DNA from: WHSV01 sp050694055
GTDB taxonomy: Bacteria; Actinomycetota; CADDZG01; WHSQ01
Reading direction: 5' to 3'
Assembly (NCBI GenBank): GCA_050694055.1
Contig: JBOGWX010000124.1
Location: 1 to 64,000, forward strand
DNA: 64,000 bases
A program made the position numbers and the translations under genes. Below the pieces are notes generated by a model. It was not told the origin of the DNA. It worked only from the letters and a program-made list of their open reading frames with translations, and did no database searches. Shown here in pieces: positions 1 through 7,824 of this stretch. Position 1 is the stretch's first letter, and each line of letters starts with the position of its first letter.

Positions 1-24
1 CCCCTGGGCCGTCCCGCCGCGCGA

Positions 25-30
25 TAGCCT
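25..30 (+). promoter_or_regulatory. leaderless -10 hexamer of the acetyl-CoA-synthetase-like gene
   Basis: TAGCCT matches TANNNT and is followed by 6 nt and then the ATG at 37. This spacing puts the transcription start at or next to the start codon. No ribosome-binding site precedes the ATG. The -35 region is not convincing. The same arrangement recurs at several other starts in the window. Confidence 0.55.
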
Positions 31-36
31 CCCTAG

Positions 37-1968
37 ATGAGCGACTTCACCTGGGAGCCGACCTCCGGCCATATCGACGGCGCCAATGTCACGCGCCTCA
101 TGCGGCGTCACGGCATCGGTGACTTCAGGGATCTCGTCGAGCGGTCGCAGGACGACATCGAGTGGTTCTGGAACGCGACGGTGGAGGATCTGGGTATCGA
201 GTTTTTCTCGCACTACGAACAGATACTCGACGTCGCGGCCGGACCGCAATGGCCGAAGTGGTTCACCGGCGGAACCATCAACCTCACTTACAACTGCGTC
301 GACCGCCACGCAGAATCGGATCACGCAGGAGCGCACGCTCTCTTATGGGAGGGCGAGGACGGAGCGGTGCGCGGCCTTACCTACGGCGAGTTGAGCGTCG
401 CGGTGAACCGAGTGTCGAACGGTTTGCTCGCCGCCGGCCTCGGCAGGGGAGATGCGGTTGCCGTCTATATGCCGATGGTGCCCGAGGCCGTGATCGCTCT
501 CTACGCCATCGCCAAGATCGGCGCCATCTACCTGCCCATCTTCTCCGGATTCGGCGCCCCGGCCATCGCGACGCGCCTCAACGATTCGCAGGCCAAGGCG
601 CTCGTCACCGCGGACGGGTTCTACCGGCGGGGGTCAAAGGTCGACATGAAGTCGGTGGCCGACCTGGCGTTGAAGGAGTCCCCGTCGGTCGAGCACGTCT
701 TCGTCTGGCCTCGCTTCGGCGACGTGACCCTCGGCGAGAGAGACCGCCTGTGGGACGACGCCTTGGGCTCGGCCGAGACCGAGCTCGACGCTCCTCATCT
801 CGACCCAGAGACGCCGTTCATGATCGCCTACACCTCGGGAACGACGGGTCGCCCCAAGGGCAGCGTGCACGTTCACGGAGGTTTCCTGGTCAAGATTGCC
901 GAGGAGGTCGCCTACCAACTCGACGTCAAGCCGAACGACGTCCTCTACTGGGTCACGGACATGGGCTGGATCATGGGACCGCTAGAGATGGTCGGGGGCC
1001 ATGCGGGAGGAGCGGCGGTGTTCATGTACGAGGGCGCTCCCAATTATCCGGAGGTCGACCGCCTCTGGGACATGGTCGAACGACACGAGATCAACGTGCT
1101 CGGGGTCTCACCGACGTTGGTCCGTGCGCTGATGCCCGCGGGCGAGGAAGTGGTGCGCAAGCACGACCTGTCCAGCCTTCGGATCCTGGGGTCTACCGGG
1201 GAACCATGGAACCCGGAGCCCTACCGCTGGTTCCACGAGGTGGTGGGTCGTTCTCGTTGCCCGATCATCAATCTCTCCGGCGGCACCGAGGTGGGGGCTT
1301 GCTTTCTCGGACAGTCCCCGGTCATCCCCACCAAGGTCTGTTCGCTCGGAACGCCGTCGCTCGGTATGGCCATGGACGTCTACGGGCCGGACGGTACACC
1401 CGTGAGGGGCGAGGTCGGCGAGCTTGTCTGTACCAAGCCCTGGCCCGCGCAGACGCGCGGCTTCTGGGGTGCACCCGAACGCTATCTCGCAACCTACTGG
1501 TCGCGCTTCGATGACGTCTGGGTGCACGGGGACTGGGCGTCGATCGACTCCGATGGGTACTGGTTCCTGCACGGACGCAGCGACGACACGCTGAACGTCG
1601 CAGGAAAGCGCATCGGACCCGCAGAGTTCGAGTCCGCAGCCGTGGACCATCCGGCGGTCATCGAGTGTGCCACAGTGGGAGTGCCCGACGAGGTCAAGGG
1701 CACCGCGGTCTGGTGTTTCTGCATTCTCCGTCCCGAGATCGAGCCCACGGATGAGCTCCGAGCGGAGGTCAAAAAGGTCATCGCGGGCGAGCTCGGCAAG
1801 GCCTTCACCCCGGCTGAGATCCGCTTCGTGGCAGAGTTGCCCAAGACCCGGTCGGCGAAGATCCTGCGTCGTGTCATCAAAGCAAAGGTGGTGGGGGAGG
1901 ACCCCGGCGATCTGTCGTCGCTCGAGAATCCGAGTGCGCTCGAGGCCGTCGAAGAGTCGTTGAAGTGA
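37..1968 (+). CDS. acetyl-CoA synthetase-like AMP-forming acyl-CoA ligase
   Basis: This 643-residue protein belongs to the ANL superfamily, which activates a carboxylate with ATP to an acyl-adenylate and then forms the CoA thioester. The glycine-rich ATP-binding motif YTSGTTGRPKG lies at about residues 265-275. The hinge/A8 region GRSDDTLNVAGKRIG is near residue 513. The C-terminal A10 motif PKTRSAKILRR carries Lys608, the residue acetylated in Acs enzymes. Length and overall layout resemble acetyl-CoA synthetase (about 650 residues), but the N-terminus is divergent, so propionate or another short acid is possible. The ATG at 37 is chosen because TAGCCT sits 6 nt upstream. The stop overlaps the next gene's start (GTGA), so the two are translationally coupled. 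A Pat-like acetyltransferase at 12926 could regulate Lys608 (inference). Confidence 0.9.
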   Translation: MSDFTWEPTSGHIDGANVTRLMRRHGIGDFRDLVERSQDDIEWFWNATVEDLGIEFFSHYEQILDVAAGPQWPKWFTGGTINLTYNCVDRHAESDHAGAHALLWEGEDGAVRGLTYGELSVAVNRVSNGLLAAGLGRGDAVAVYMPMVPEAVIALYAIAKIGAIYLPIFSGFGAPAIATRLNDSQAKALVTADGFYRRGSKVDMKSVADLALKESPSVEHVFVWPRFGDVTLGERDRLWDDALGSAETELDAPHLDPETPFMIAYTSGTTGRPKGSVHVHGGFLVKIAEEVAYQLDVKPNDVLYWVTDMGWIMGPLEMVGGHAGGAAVFMYEGAPNYPEVDRLWDMVERHEINVLGVSPTLVRALMPAGEEVVRKHDLSSLRILGSTGEPWNPEPYRWFHEVVGRSRCPIINLSGGTEVGACFLGQSPVIPTKVCSLGTPSLGMAMDVYGPDGTPVRGEVGELVCTKPWPAQTRGFWGAPERYLATYWSRFDDVWVHGDWASIDSDGYWFLHGRSDDTLNVAGKRIGPAEFESAAVDHPAVIECATVGVPDEVKGTAVWCFCILRPEIEPTDELRAEVKKVIAGELGKAFTPAEIRFVAELPKTRSAKILRRVIKAKVVGEDPGDLSSLENPSALEAVEESLK

Positions 1969-2576
1969 CGGTTTTCTATCTCGTCCGTCACGGCGTCACC
2001 TCGCACACCGGAAAAAGGCTCAGCGGCTGGATGCCCGACATTCATCTGACCGAGGCGGGACGAGCCCAAGCCGAAGCCGTTGCCGAAGGCCTCTCCAAGT
2101 CACCGGTCAAGCTGATCTACTCGAGCCCCATTGCTCGCACGCGGGAGACGGCGAAGATCATCGCGACTCGCCACGGGCTTGCGGTGCGCACGCGCAAAGA
2201 CCTCGGAGAGGTCGAGTACGGGAGTTGGACTAACAAGTCGCTCAAGGCCTTGGCGCGCACGAAGCTGTGGACTCAGGTGCAGAGGTGGCCGGCGGGCGCA
2301 CGCTTTCCCGACGGCGAGTCCTTCGTCGAGGTCCAGAGCAGGGGCGTGGCCGCCATCGAGGAGCTGCGCTCCCATCATCCGTCCGACCACGTATGCATCG
2401 TGAGTCATGGCGATCTCATCCGCCTGGTGGTCGCTCACTACTTGGGAGTGCACCTGGATCTCTTCCAAAGGATCTACGTGTCGCCCGCATCTATTACCGT
2501 GCTCTCGGTAACCGACTCGGGCCCGGGCATCTTTGCCCTGAACGCTCCGCCCAATTCGTCCTTTGGAGGATCATGA
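1965..2576 (+). CDS. histidine phosphatase family protein (phosphoglycerate-mutase-like)
   Basis: 203 residues. The phosphohistidine RHG motif is at residues 8-10 (LVRHGVT) and the second catalytic His is His148 in IVSHGDLIR, as expected for the histidine phosphatase superfamily. The acid Glu probably lies in the GEVEYGSW segment. The substrate is unknown. It starts with GTG in a 4-nt overlap with the preceding ligase stop and ends in an ATGA overlap with the DUF3090 gene. In many actinobacteria this phosphatase, DUF3090 and an SCO1664-family protein form a conserved trio, often next to mycothiol ligase mshC. mshC is not adjacent here. The family call is secure; the biological role is not. 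Confidence 0.9.
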   Translation: MTVFYLVRHGVTSHTGKRLSGWMPDIHLTEAGRAQAEAVAEGLSKSPVKLIYSSPIARTRETAKIIATRHGLAVRTRKDLGEVEYGSWTNKSLKALARTKLWTQVQRWPAGARFPDGESFVEVQSRGVAAIEELRSHHPSDHVCIVSHGDLIRLVVAHYLGVHLDLFQRIYVSPASITVLSVTDSGPGIFALNAPPNSSFGGS

Positions 2577-3109
2577 GCGAACTCATCCCCGAGATATTCA
2601 CCGCCGACTACGTGGGACGTCCCGGCCGGCGCGCCTTCTACGTACAGGTGCGCGGTTCCTTCGGAACCCATTCTTATGAGATCGAGAAGCAGCAGGTCGG
2701 GGCGCTCGCAGAGAAGCTTCGAGAGGTATTGATGATGGTTGACCACGAGGACACCGTGCTGCAGGCTCAGCCGGCGCGCGATCCGGCCCTGGCACTCGAG
2801 TCCCCCGTCGAGCCCGACTACCGCGTGGGAACGATAGGCCTTGCGTACGACGAAGTCTCCGACAGCGTGCTGGTGATCTTCCAGCCCACCGATCCGGAGG
2901 GCTCGACTGAAGAGCGGCTGGAGGAATCCGAATCCGATGTGGGCGACCGGCTGCTGCTACGACGCGACCAGGTGCGCGCATTCATCTTGCACGCCGCGTC
3001 GATCGTGGCCGAGGGCCGGCCGACGTGCCGGCTCTGCGGCTTGCCGATGGATCCGGAGGGACATCTGTGCCCGGCCGGCAACGGCCACCGCACCAGCCAG
3101 TCCGGTTAG
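2573..3109 (+). CDS. DUF3090 family protein
   Basis: 178 residues, beginning MSELIPEIF, with the ATG overlapping the phosphatase stop (ATGA). The sequence matches the actinobacterial DUF3090 family: a beta-rich N-terminal half containing AFYVQVRGSFGTHSYEIEKQQ, an acidic central segment, and a C-terminal zinc-ribbon-like element with Cys-X2-Cys and a further His/Cys pair (CRLCGLPMDPEGHLCP). Function is not established. Conserved linkage with a phosphatase and an SCO1664 protein suggests a shared pathway. The C-terminal Cys/His cluster probably binds zinc. An upstream in-frame extension exists but lies inside the phosphatase gene and does not resemble the family. Confidence 0.88.
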   Translation: MSELIPEIFTADYVGRPGRRAFYVQVRGSFGTHSYEIEKQQVGALAEKLREVLMMVDHEDTVLQAQPARDPALALESPVEPDYRVGTIGLAYDEVSDSVLVIFQPTDPEGSTEERLEESESDVGDRLLLRRDQVRAFILHAASIVAEGRPTCRLCGLPMDPEGHLCPAGNGHRTSQSG

Positions 3110-3127
3110 CAGCGCCCACGCGCGACT

Positions 3128-3856
3128 ATGAAGCGAATGGTTTCGTCGTCGCAGGTTCTCGAGGTACTCGAACACGGCTCGGTTGAAACGCTCCGGCTTC
3201 TTCCCTACTCGTCGAACTACGCCTTTCTCGCGATGGCCTGCCTCGAGGGCGTCGAGGTCAAGGTCGTCTACAAGCCGCGCCGAGGAGAACGTCCGTTGTG
3301 GGACTTTCCACACGGCACGCTGGCCGCGCGCGAGGTCGCCGCATATCTCATCAGCGAGGCGGCCGAGTTGAACATGGTGCCTCCCACGACGCTCCGGGCA
3401 GACGCGCCGATGGGCGAAGGTTCACTGCAGCAGTTCATCGACCACGACCCGAATCGTCACTACTTCGTGCTCGCCGAGGAACGGCTCGATGATTTTCCTC
3501 CCCTGGCTGCCTTCGACATCGTCATCAACAACGCCGACCGGAAGGCCGGCCACGTCATCGAGGACGCCCGGGGGCGGCTCTGGGCGGTGGATCACGGCCT
3601 GAGTTTCAATCTTGAGGACAAGCTCAGGACGGTGATCTGGGAGTTCTCCGGCGACCGGCTCGCGGACGAGCTCGTGGGTCAGCTAAAGGCGCTCAAGGAC
3701 AAGTTGCTCGATCCCGACGGCCTCGGGGGAGAGCTCGGTGCGCTGTTGTCACCCGAGGAGGCCGCCGCCACGCTGCTGCGGGCTGAGGCACTGCTCGCCG
3801 AGAGTCGCTTCCCGGTGCCCGAGTCGCGCTACCGCCTTCCCTGGCCCCTGGTCTAG
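3128..3856 (+). CDS. SCO1664 family protein, PI3/4-kinase-like fold
   Basis: 242 residues. It matches the SCO1664 family found beside DUF3090 in actinobacteria. Kinase-like hallmarks are visible: a VVYKPRRGERPLWDF segment with a candidate ATP-binding Lys, the catalytic-loop-like DIVINNADRKAGH, and the metal-site-like VDHGLSF in place of DFG. Similar features occur in phosphatidylinositol 3/4-kinase-like and HipA-like folds, so a phosphotransferase acting on a small molecule or protein is plausible but unproven. It starts 18 nt after the DUF3090 stop and is the last gene of the operon. A short hairpin (3864-3869 with 3877-3882) follows the stop and may end the transcript, although no U-tract is present. 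Confidence 0.85.
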   Translation: MKRMVSSSQVLEVLEHGSVETLRLLPYSSNYAFLAMACLEGVEVKVVYKPRRGERPLWDFPHGTLAAREVAAYLISEAAELNMVPPTTLRADAPMGEGSLQQFIDHDPNRHYFVLAEERLDDFPPLAAFDIVINNADRKAGHVIEDARGRLWAVDHGLSFNLEDKLRTVIWEFSGDRLADELVGQLKALKDKLLDPDGLGGELGALLSPEEAAATLLRAEALLAESRFPVPESRYRLPWPLV

Positions 3857-4044
3857 GGGGAGAGCGACTCGGTTGCAGTCGCGTTCATTCGGGTGGCGAT
3901 CTAGGTTTCGTTATGCCGCGTTTGTGGCAAATCTCCTACACACGAGAGGTCGCGGGCGACGGCTGGAAGGAAGTCGGGCCGCCGGTGCGAACTCTAGGAG
4001 AGGGGATGCCTTCCCCGATCCCAACCCGTTAGCAGGAGGAGACG

Positions 4045-5502
4045 ATGACGTTGACGATTCGAGGTCTGCGGACCGGCGCGGTGCTCGTTGCCGTAGTGCT
4101 TCTGTCCCTGGCTCTGGCCACGGCCCCCTCGGCCGAGGCCGCATCACAGGGTCCCCGCGTTGATCCCAGACTGACGAGCCAGCTCTCGAAGCTCTCGCCG
4201 GGCGACGAGCTCGGCGCGTTCGTGCACTTCGACGGCGGCTCCTCGAACCAGCAGCGTGCTCTCCTCCAGGGACTCGGCCTCGAGGTGGTCGCCGAGTTCT
4301 CCGCGGTGGATGCGATCTTCGCGGCCGGTCCCTCCGACGCGATCGAGGATCTCTTCGACGAGCCCTCGGTGACCTATGTGGAGGCGAACCGCAACCTGTC
4401 CTTCTTCCAGGAGACCTCTCGTATCGCGACTCGTTCACTCGTCGGCGAGGGCGGAGCGAACGGAACCTACATCGATACGGCCGGCAATCCGATCGACGGC
4501 GCCGGCGTGGGGGTCGCGATCGTCGACTCCGGCATCATCGGCAGCCATCCCGACTTCGCGGGGCGGATCGCCAAGAACTACAAGATCGTGTGCTCGACTC
4601 CCGGCCTCATCAACACTCAAACGCAGACCTGCTTCGGTCCGACCCTGTTCGTGGAGGCGACGGACACGGACACCACCTCGGGTCACGGGACGCACGTCGC
4701 GGGCATCTCGTCGGGAGACGGCAGCGCGTCTAACGGTGACTACGCGGGGGTGGCCCCCGGCTCCACTCTTTACGGCTATTCGACGGGCGAGACCATCACC
4801 GTGCTCTTTGCGGCCGAGGCGTGGCAGCACATCCTCGAGAACAACGACTCGTTCGACGTTCCGGTGAGCGTGGTCAACAACTCCTTCGGTGATGGGGGCG
4901 GGTCGGAATACGACCCCGACTCGATCTATGTGAAGCTGCCGAATGCACTCGTCGACAGCGGGGTCAGCGTGGTCTTCGCTGCGGGAAACTCGGGCGGGGA
5001 CGGTTCGGACGACAGGCTGTCGTCCATGGCCAAGAACCCAAAGCCCGGTGTCATCACCGCGGCCAGCTACAACGACAACGAGACGGGCACGCGCGACGGC
5101 GAGCTCAGTGACTTCTCGAGCCGCGGCGAGCAGGGCGACCCGGTCAACTACCCGGACATCTCGGCCCCCGGCGACACGATCACCGCCGCATGCTTCACGG
5201 TGCAGCCCGTCTGCGCCACAGGCCTCGACACCACCGGCGCGCCCTACTACTCCACGATCTCGGGCACGTCGATGGCCTCGCCTCACGTGGCCGGAGCGGT
5301 CGCCCTCGTTCTTCAGGCCCGCCCGGACCTCACCCCGGCGCAGGTCGAGGACGTCATCCAGGACACCGCATACAAGTTCACCGCGGGGGGTCCCTATGAG
5401 GCCGACCCGCAGAACTCGGACGGCACGACCTCCTTCGACAAGGGGGCCGGGCTGCTGGACACCTCGGCCGCCCTGGACGCCCTGGGTGTGGCCAAGCGGT
5501 AG
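4045..5502 (+). CDS. secreted subtilisin-like serine protease (S8 family)
   Basis: 485 residues with a Sec signal peptide (charged start, hydrophobic residues 11-27, AEA-type cleavage near residue 33). An I9-like propeptide of about 85 residues follows, then the catalytic domain. The catalytic triad is visible: Asp161 in VAIVDSG, His214 in GHGTHVAG and Ser409 in GTSMASPHVAGA, with the oxyanion Asn in VVNNSFGDG near residue 279. No C-terminal extension is present, so it is a compact, probably extracellular protease. The start is supported by the Shine-Dalgarno AGGAGGAGA about 6 nt before the ATG. It is monocistronic, and a GC-rich hairpin follows at 5534-5557. Confidence 0.95.
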   Translation: MTLTIRGLRTGAVLVAVVLLSLALATAPSAEAASQGPRVDPRLTSQLSKLSPGDELGAFVHFDGGSSNQQRALLQGLGLEVVAEFSAVDAIFAAGPSDAIEDLFDEPSVTYVEANRNLSFFQETSRIATRSLVGEGGANGTYIDTAGNPIDGAGVGVAIVDSGIIGSHPDFAGRIAKNYKIVCSTPGLINTQTQTCFGPTLFVEATDTDTTSGHGTHVAGISSGDGSASNGDYAGVAPGSTLYGYSTGETITVLFAAEAWQHILENNDSFDVPVSVVNNSFGDGGGSEYDPDSIYVKLPNALVDSGVSVVFAAGNSGGDGSDDRLSSMAKNPKPGVITAASYNDNETGTRDGELSDFSSRGEQGDPVNYPDISAPGDTITAACFTVQPVCATGLDTTGAPYYSTISGTSMASPHVAGAVALVLQARPDLTPAQVEDVIQDTAYKFTAGGPYEADPQNSDGTTSFDKGAGLLDTSAALDALGVAKR

Positions 5503-5533
5503 CGGGGGAACCACACCTCGTCCACAAGACCGA

Positions 5534-5557
5534 CCGCCCGGGGGGCAACCCGGGCGG
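5534..5557 (+). terminator. GC-rich hairpin after the subtilase gene
   Basis: CCGCCCGG (5534-5541) pairs perfectly with CCGGGCGG (5550-5557) across an 8-nt loop. It lies 31 nt after the protease stop. No run of T follows, so it is either a weak intrinsic terminator or an mRNA 3' stabiliser. It separates the protease from the convergent tRNA gene. Confidence 0.5.
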
Positions 5558-5702
5558 GAGCCCTGTCCGCTCGCCTGGAGCGGCCCGTCCACAAGGGGTC
5601 AGTCGTTGACTCCCCGTTCCTGCCGTGGCGGGCCCGGGGCGGTTGGTTCCGCCGCCCGCGGTCGCCGATCAGCAGCTGAGCGTCCGTGCACTTTCGAACC
5701 GC

Positions 5703-5736
5703 GGGTGCCCGGGGTGGTGTGGGGTGCCCGGGGTGG
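5703..5736 (+). repeat. short direct duplication of the tRNA-Leu 3' end
   Basis: The 15-bp string GGGTGCCCGGGGTGG occurs at 5703-5717 and again at 5722-5736. The second copy covers the tRNA acceptor 3' strand and part of the T stem plus three flanking bases. Duplicated tRNA 3' ends are typical of integrase attachment sites, but the 19-bp offset is too short for an element, so slippage or an old scar is more likely. Confidence 0.5.
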
Positions 5737-5809
5737 GATTCGAACCCACACGGCCTCTCGGCCAGACCCTTTTAAGGGGTCCATGTCTGCCTGATTTCAT
5801 CACCCGGGC
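5725..5809 (-). tRNA. tRNA-Leu (anticodon UAA)
   Basis: An 85-nt cloverleaf reads on the minus strand. The acceptor stem GCCCGGG (5803-5809) pairs with CCCGGGC (5726-5732). The D stem is ATG/CAT. The anticodon stem GACCC/GGGTC encloses the loop CTTAAAA, giving anticodon TAA. The long variable arm is characteristic of class II tRNA-Leu. The T arm is GTGGG-TTCGAAT-CCCAC. CCA is not encoded. It reads UUA, a rare codon in this GC-rich genome; in streptomycetes the corresponding tRNA (bldA) acts as a developmental regulator, but nothing here shows such a role. Confidence 0.93.
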
Positions 5810-5824
5810 GAAATCACGACTGAA

Positions 5825-5865
5825 GAGATTTAACCCCGGCCAAGTGTGGAGATTTAACCCCGGCC
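5825..5865. repeat. 17-bp tandem direct repeat upstream of tRNA-Leu
   Basis: GAGATTTAACCCCGGCC occurs twice without mismatch, at 5825-5841 and 5849-5865, with a 7-bp spacer (24-bp period). It lies just 5' of the tRNA gene, in its probable promoter region, and is AT-richer than its surroundings. It could be a pair of protein-binding sites or a promoter duplication. Confidence 0.7.
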
Positions 5866-5925
5866 GGCGGGGTCACAGCTCACCAGAACGAGACATGGTC
5901 CCGAGCCCGACCCACAATCCTATTG

Positions 5926-5955
5926 TTTACATGCCTACGATAGGTGTCGTAGGCT
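5926..5955 (+). promoter_or_regulatory. promoter of the peptide ABC operon with an operator-like palindrome in its spacer
   Basis: A -35-like TTTACA (5926-5931) and a -10-like TAGGCT (5950-5955) are separated by 18 bp. Within the spacer and -10 lies the inverted repeat CCTACGA (5934-5940) / TCGTAGG (5947-5953). A repressor bound there would block RNA polymerase. The leader of about 50 nt ends in a good Shine-Dalgarno (AAGGGGGAA) before the ATG at 6013. Confidence 0.55.
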
Positions 5956-6012
5956 ATTCCTCCCATTCCCGACGGGTTTGGGTATCTGCCGAGTTTCACA
6001 AGGGGGAAATAC

Positions 6013-7713
6013 ATGGCCTTGCGACGTAGATCTGCGCTCGTACTGGCGCTACTGCTCGCTCTTTCGCTCATCGCCGCGGCCTGCGGCGGCGCGGACGATG
6101 AAAACGGAGGCGTCGGCGACGCCGAGGGGCGCGGAGAATCCGAGCTCGAGCCCGTAGAGGGTGGCACGCTGACCTTCGGAGCCGAGCAGGAGCCCGCCGG
6201 CAACCTCAACAGCGACCTTGCGTGCTGCAACCTGTTCTGGGGCGTGGTCATTACGAACCGCGTCATTCTCAACGCCATGGACACGACCCCGGACTTCGAG
6301 TACGTGCCGACCGCGATGCTCGCGGGGGAGCCCGAGGTCGAGTCCGAGGATCCGCTGACCGTCACTTACAGCATCAACCCGGAGGCGGAGTGGAACGACG
6401 GCACGCCGATTACGTCCGAGGACTTCCTGTTCACGATCGAGACCACGATCGACGAGAAGAACGACATGGCGAGCCGAGCCGGCTACGACCAGGTCGATCT
6501 CGAGGCAACCGAGATGCCCGACGACAAGACCATCACCGTCGTGTTCTCCGAGCCGTACGCGGGTTGGAAGGACGCGCTCTTCAACCCCGTCTATCCGGCG
6601 CATGCTCTCGAGGGAGAGAACTTCAACAGGGCATGGACGAACGAGATCGTCAACCCCAAGACGGGTGAGCCGATCGCATCCGGACCCTTCCAGTTCGAGA
6701 GCTACAACAAGGGGGCGGACCTGACCCTGGTGCGCAACGAGAACTGGTACGGCGATCACCTCGCCTACCTCGACGAGATCGTGTTCCGGTTCATCCTCGA
6801 CACTTCGGCCGAGATTCAGGCCCTTCGCGGCGGTGAAGTCGACGCCATCTATCCGCAGCCACAGCTCGAGCTGGTGGACCTGCAGGCCGAGGAGGACATC
6901 ACCATCGAGAGCGGCGCCGGCACCACCTGGGAGCACATCGACTTCCAGTACGGCAATCCGCTCCTGGCGGAAGATCACGTCCGCCACGCCATCGCTCAGG
7001 GCATCGACCGGCAGGCGATCATCGACCAGCTGTTCGCGGACCTCAACCCGGACCTCGAGCCGCTCAACAACATGATCTTCCTGAACAACTTCCCCGACTA
7101 CGAGGACCACTTCGGTGAGTACGGCGGGAACCCCGAAGAGGCGATCGCTCTCCTCGAGGAAGGCGGCTGTACCCGCGAGGGCGACGACGGGATCTTTGAG
7201 TGCGACGGCGAGCCGCTGTCCTTCGGTTTCAAGTCGACGGCCGGCAACGCTCTGCGCGAGCTCACCTTCGAGATCGTCCAGGAGCAGCTGAGGCAAATCG
7301 GCATCGAGGTCGAGAACGAGTTCGCAGACGCGGCCGTGGCCTTCGGCAACCAGGGCCTCGCCGGTGGTAAGTACGACCTCTTCCTGTTCGCCTGGGTGGG
7401 TAACCCGGACCCGAGCGGCAGCGTCGAGATCCACAAGTGCGAGGGCAGCCAGAACTACCAGGGCTACTGCAACGAAGAGGCCACAGAGTTGCTCGACGAG
7501 AGCAACACGACCATCGACGAGGCGGAGCGCGCTGAGTTGATGAACGAGGCCGATGCTCTGATGGCAGAGGATCTTCCGATCCTGCCGATGTACCAGAAGC
7601 CGACGTTCTTCGCCTTCCACAACAAGCTGCAGAACGCAATCGACAACGCGACGCAGCTCGGTCCGACGTGGAACGCCGAGGACTGGTTCATCTCCGAGGA
7701 GGGGGCCGAGTAG
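6013..7713 (+). CDS. peptide/nickel-type ABC transporter substrate-binding lipoprotein
   Basis: 566 residues. The N-terminus is a lipoprotein signal: basic residues, a hydrophobic core and the lipobox IAAAC with the lipidated Cys at residue 24. The rest matches the family 5 extracellular solute-binding proteins (DppA/OppA type), with features such as GGTLTFGAEQEP and LTFEIVQEQLRQIGIEVE. It captures the substrate outside the membrane and delivers it to the permeases encoded downstream. The ligand (oligopeptide, dipeptide or other) cannot be inferred. It is the first gene of a five-gene operon behind the promoter at 5926-5955. The strong hairpin after its stop probably gives it higher expression than the membrane components. 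Confidence 0.93.
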   Translation: MALRRRSALVLALLLALSLIAAACGGADDENGGVGDAEGRGESELEPVEGGTLTFGAEQEPAGNLNSDLACCNLFWGVVITNRVILNAMDTTPDFEYVPTAMLAGEPEVESEDPLTVTYSINPEAEWNDGTPITSEDFLFTIETTIDEKNDMASRAGYDQVDLEATEMPDDKTITVVFSEPYAGWKDALFNPVYPAHALEGENFNRAWTNEIVNPKTGEPIASGPFQFESYNKGADLTLVRNENWYGDHLAYLDEIVFRFILDTSAEIQALRGGEVDAIYPQPQLELVDLQAEEDITIESGAGTTWEHIDFQYGNPLLAEDHVRHAIAQGIDRQAIIDQLFADLNPDLEPLNNMIFLNNFPDYEDHFGEYGGNPEEAIALLEEGGCTREGDDGIFECDGEPLSFGFKSTAGNALRELTFEIVQEQLRQIGIEVENEFADAAVAFGNQGLAGGKYDLFLFAWVGNPDPSGSVEIHKCEGSQNYQGYCNEEATELLDESNTTIDEAERAELMNEADALMAEDLPILPMYQKPTFFAFHNKLQNAIDNATQLGPTWNAEDWFISEEGAE

Positions 7714-7741
7714 CTCCGTCTGAGAGACGGATTAGACGAGT

Positions 7742-7771
7742 GGTGCGGGACCTCAAAAGAGGTTCCGCACC
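7742..7771 (+). terminator. intercistronic hairpin after the binding-protein gene
   Basis: A 13-bp stem (7742-7754 with 7759-7771; one G-U pair) closes an AAAA tetraloop 28 nt after the binding-protein stop. No T-tract follows, so it is more likely a partial terminator or a 3' stability element that lets the binding protein be made in excess over the permeases. Confidence 0.7.
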
Positions 7772-7824
7772 CATTCGCTTTCGAGTACCTTCTTCCTAGC
7801 GGTTACGACCGGGGGAGCCACGAG

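Noticed and set aside
4435..5592. Long minus-strand open frame opposite the subtilase
   Set aside because: It is an antisense shadow of GC-rich coding sequence: very Arg/Gly/Val-rich, with no recognisable domain, while the plus strand has a complete catalytic triad.
5703..5865. Attachment site of an integrated island at tRNA-Leu
   Set aside because: No integrase gene or foreign gene block is present, and the duplicated 15-mer is only 19 bp away, so no element lies between the copies.
5825..5865. CRISPR-like repeat
   Set aside because: Only two 17-bp units with a 7-bp spacer and no cas gene in the window.
6049..7620. 523-codon minus-strand frame opposite the binding-protein gene
   Set aside because: Same codon-shadow effect; the plus strand encodes a clear lipoprotein with family motifs.
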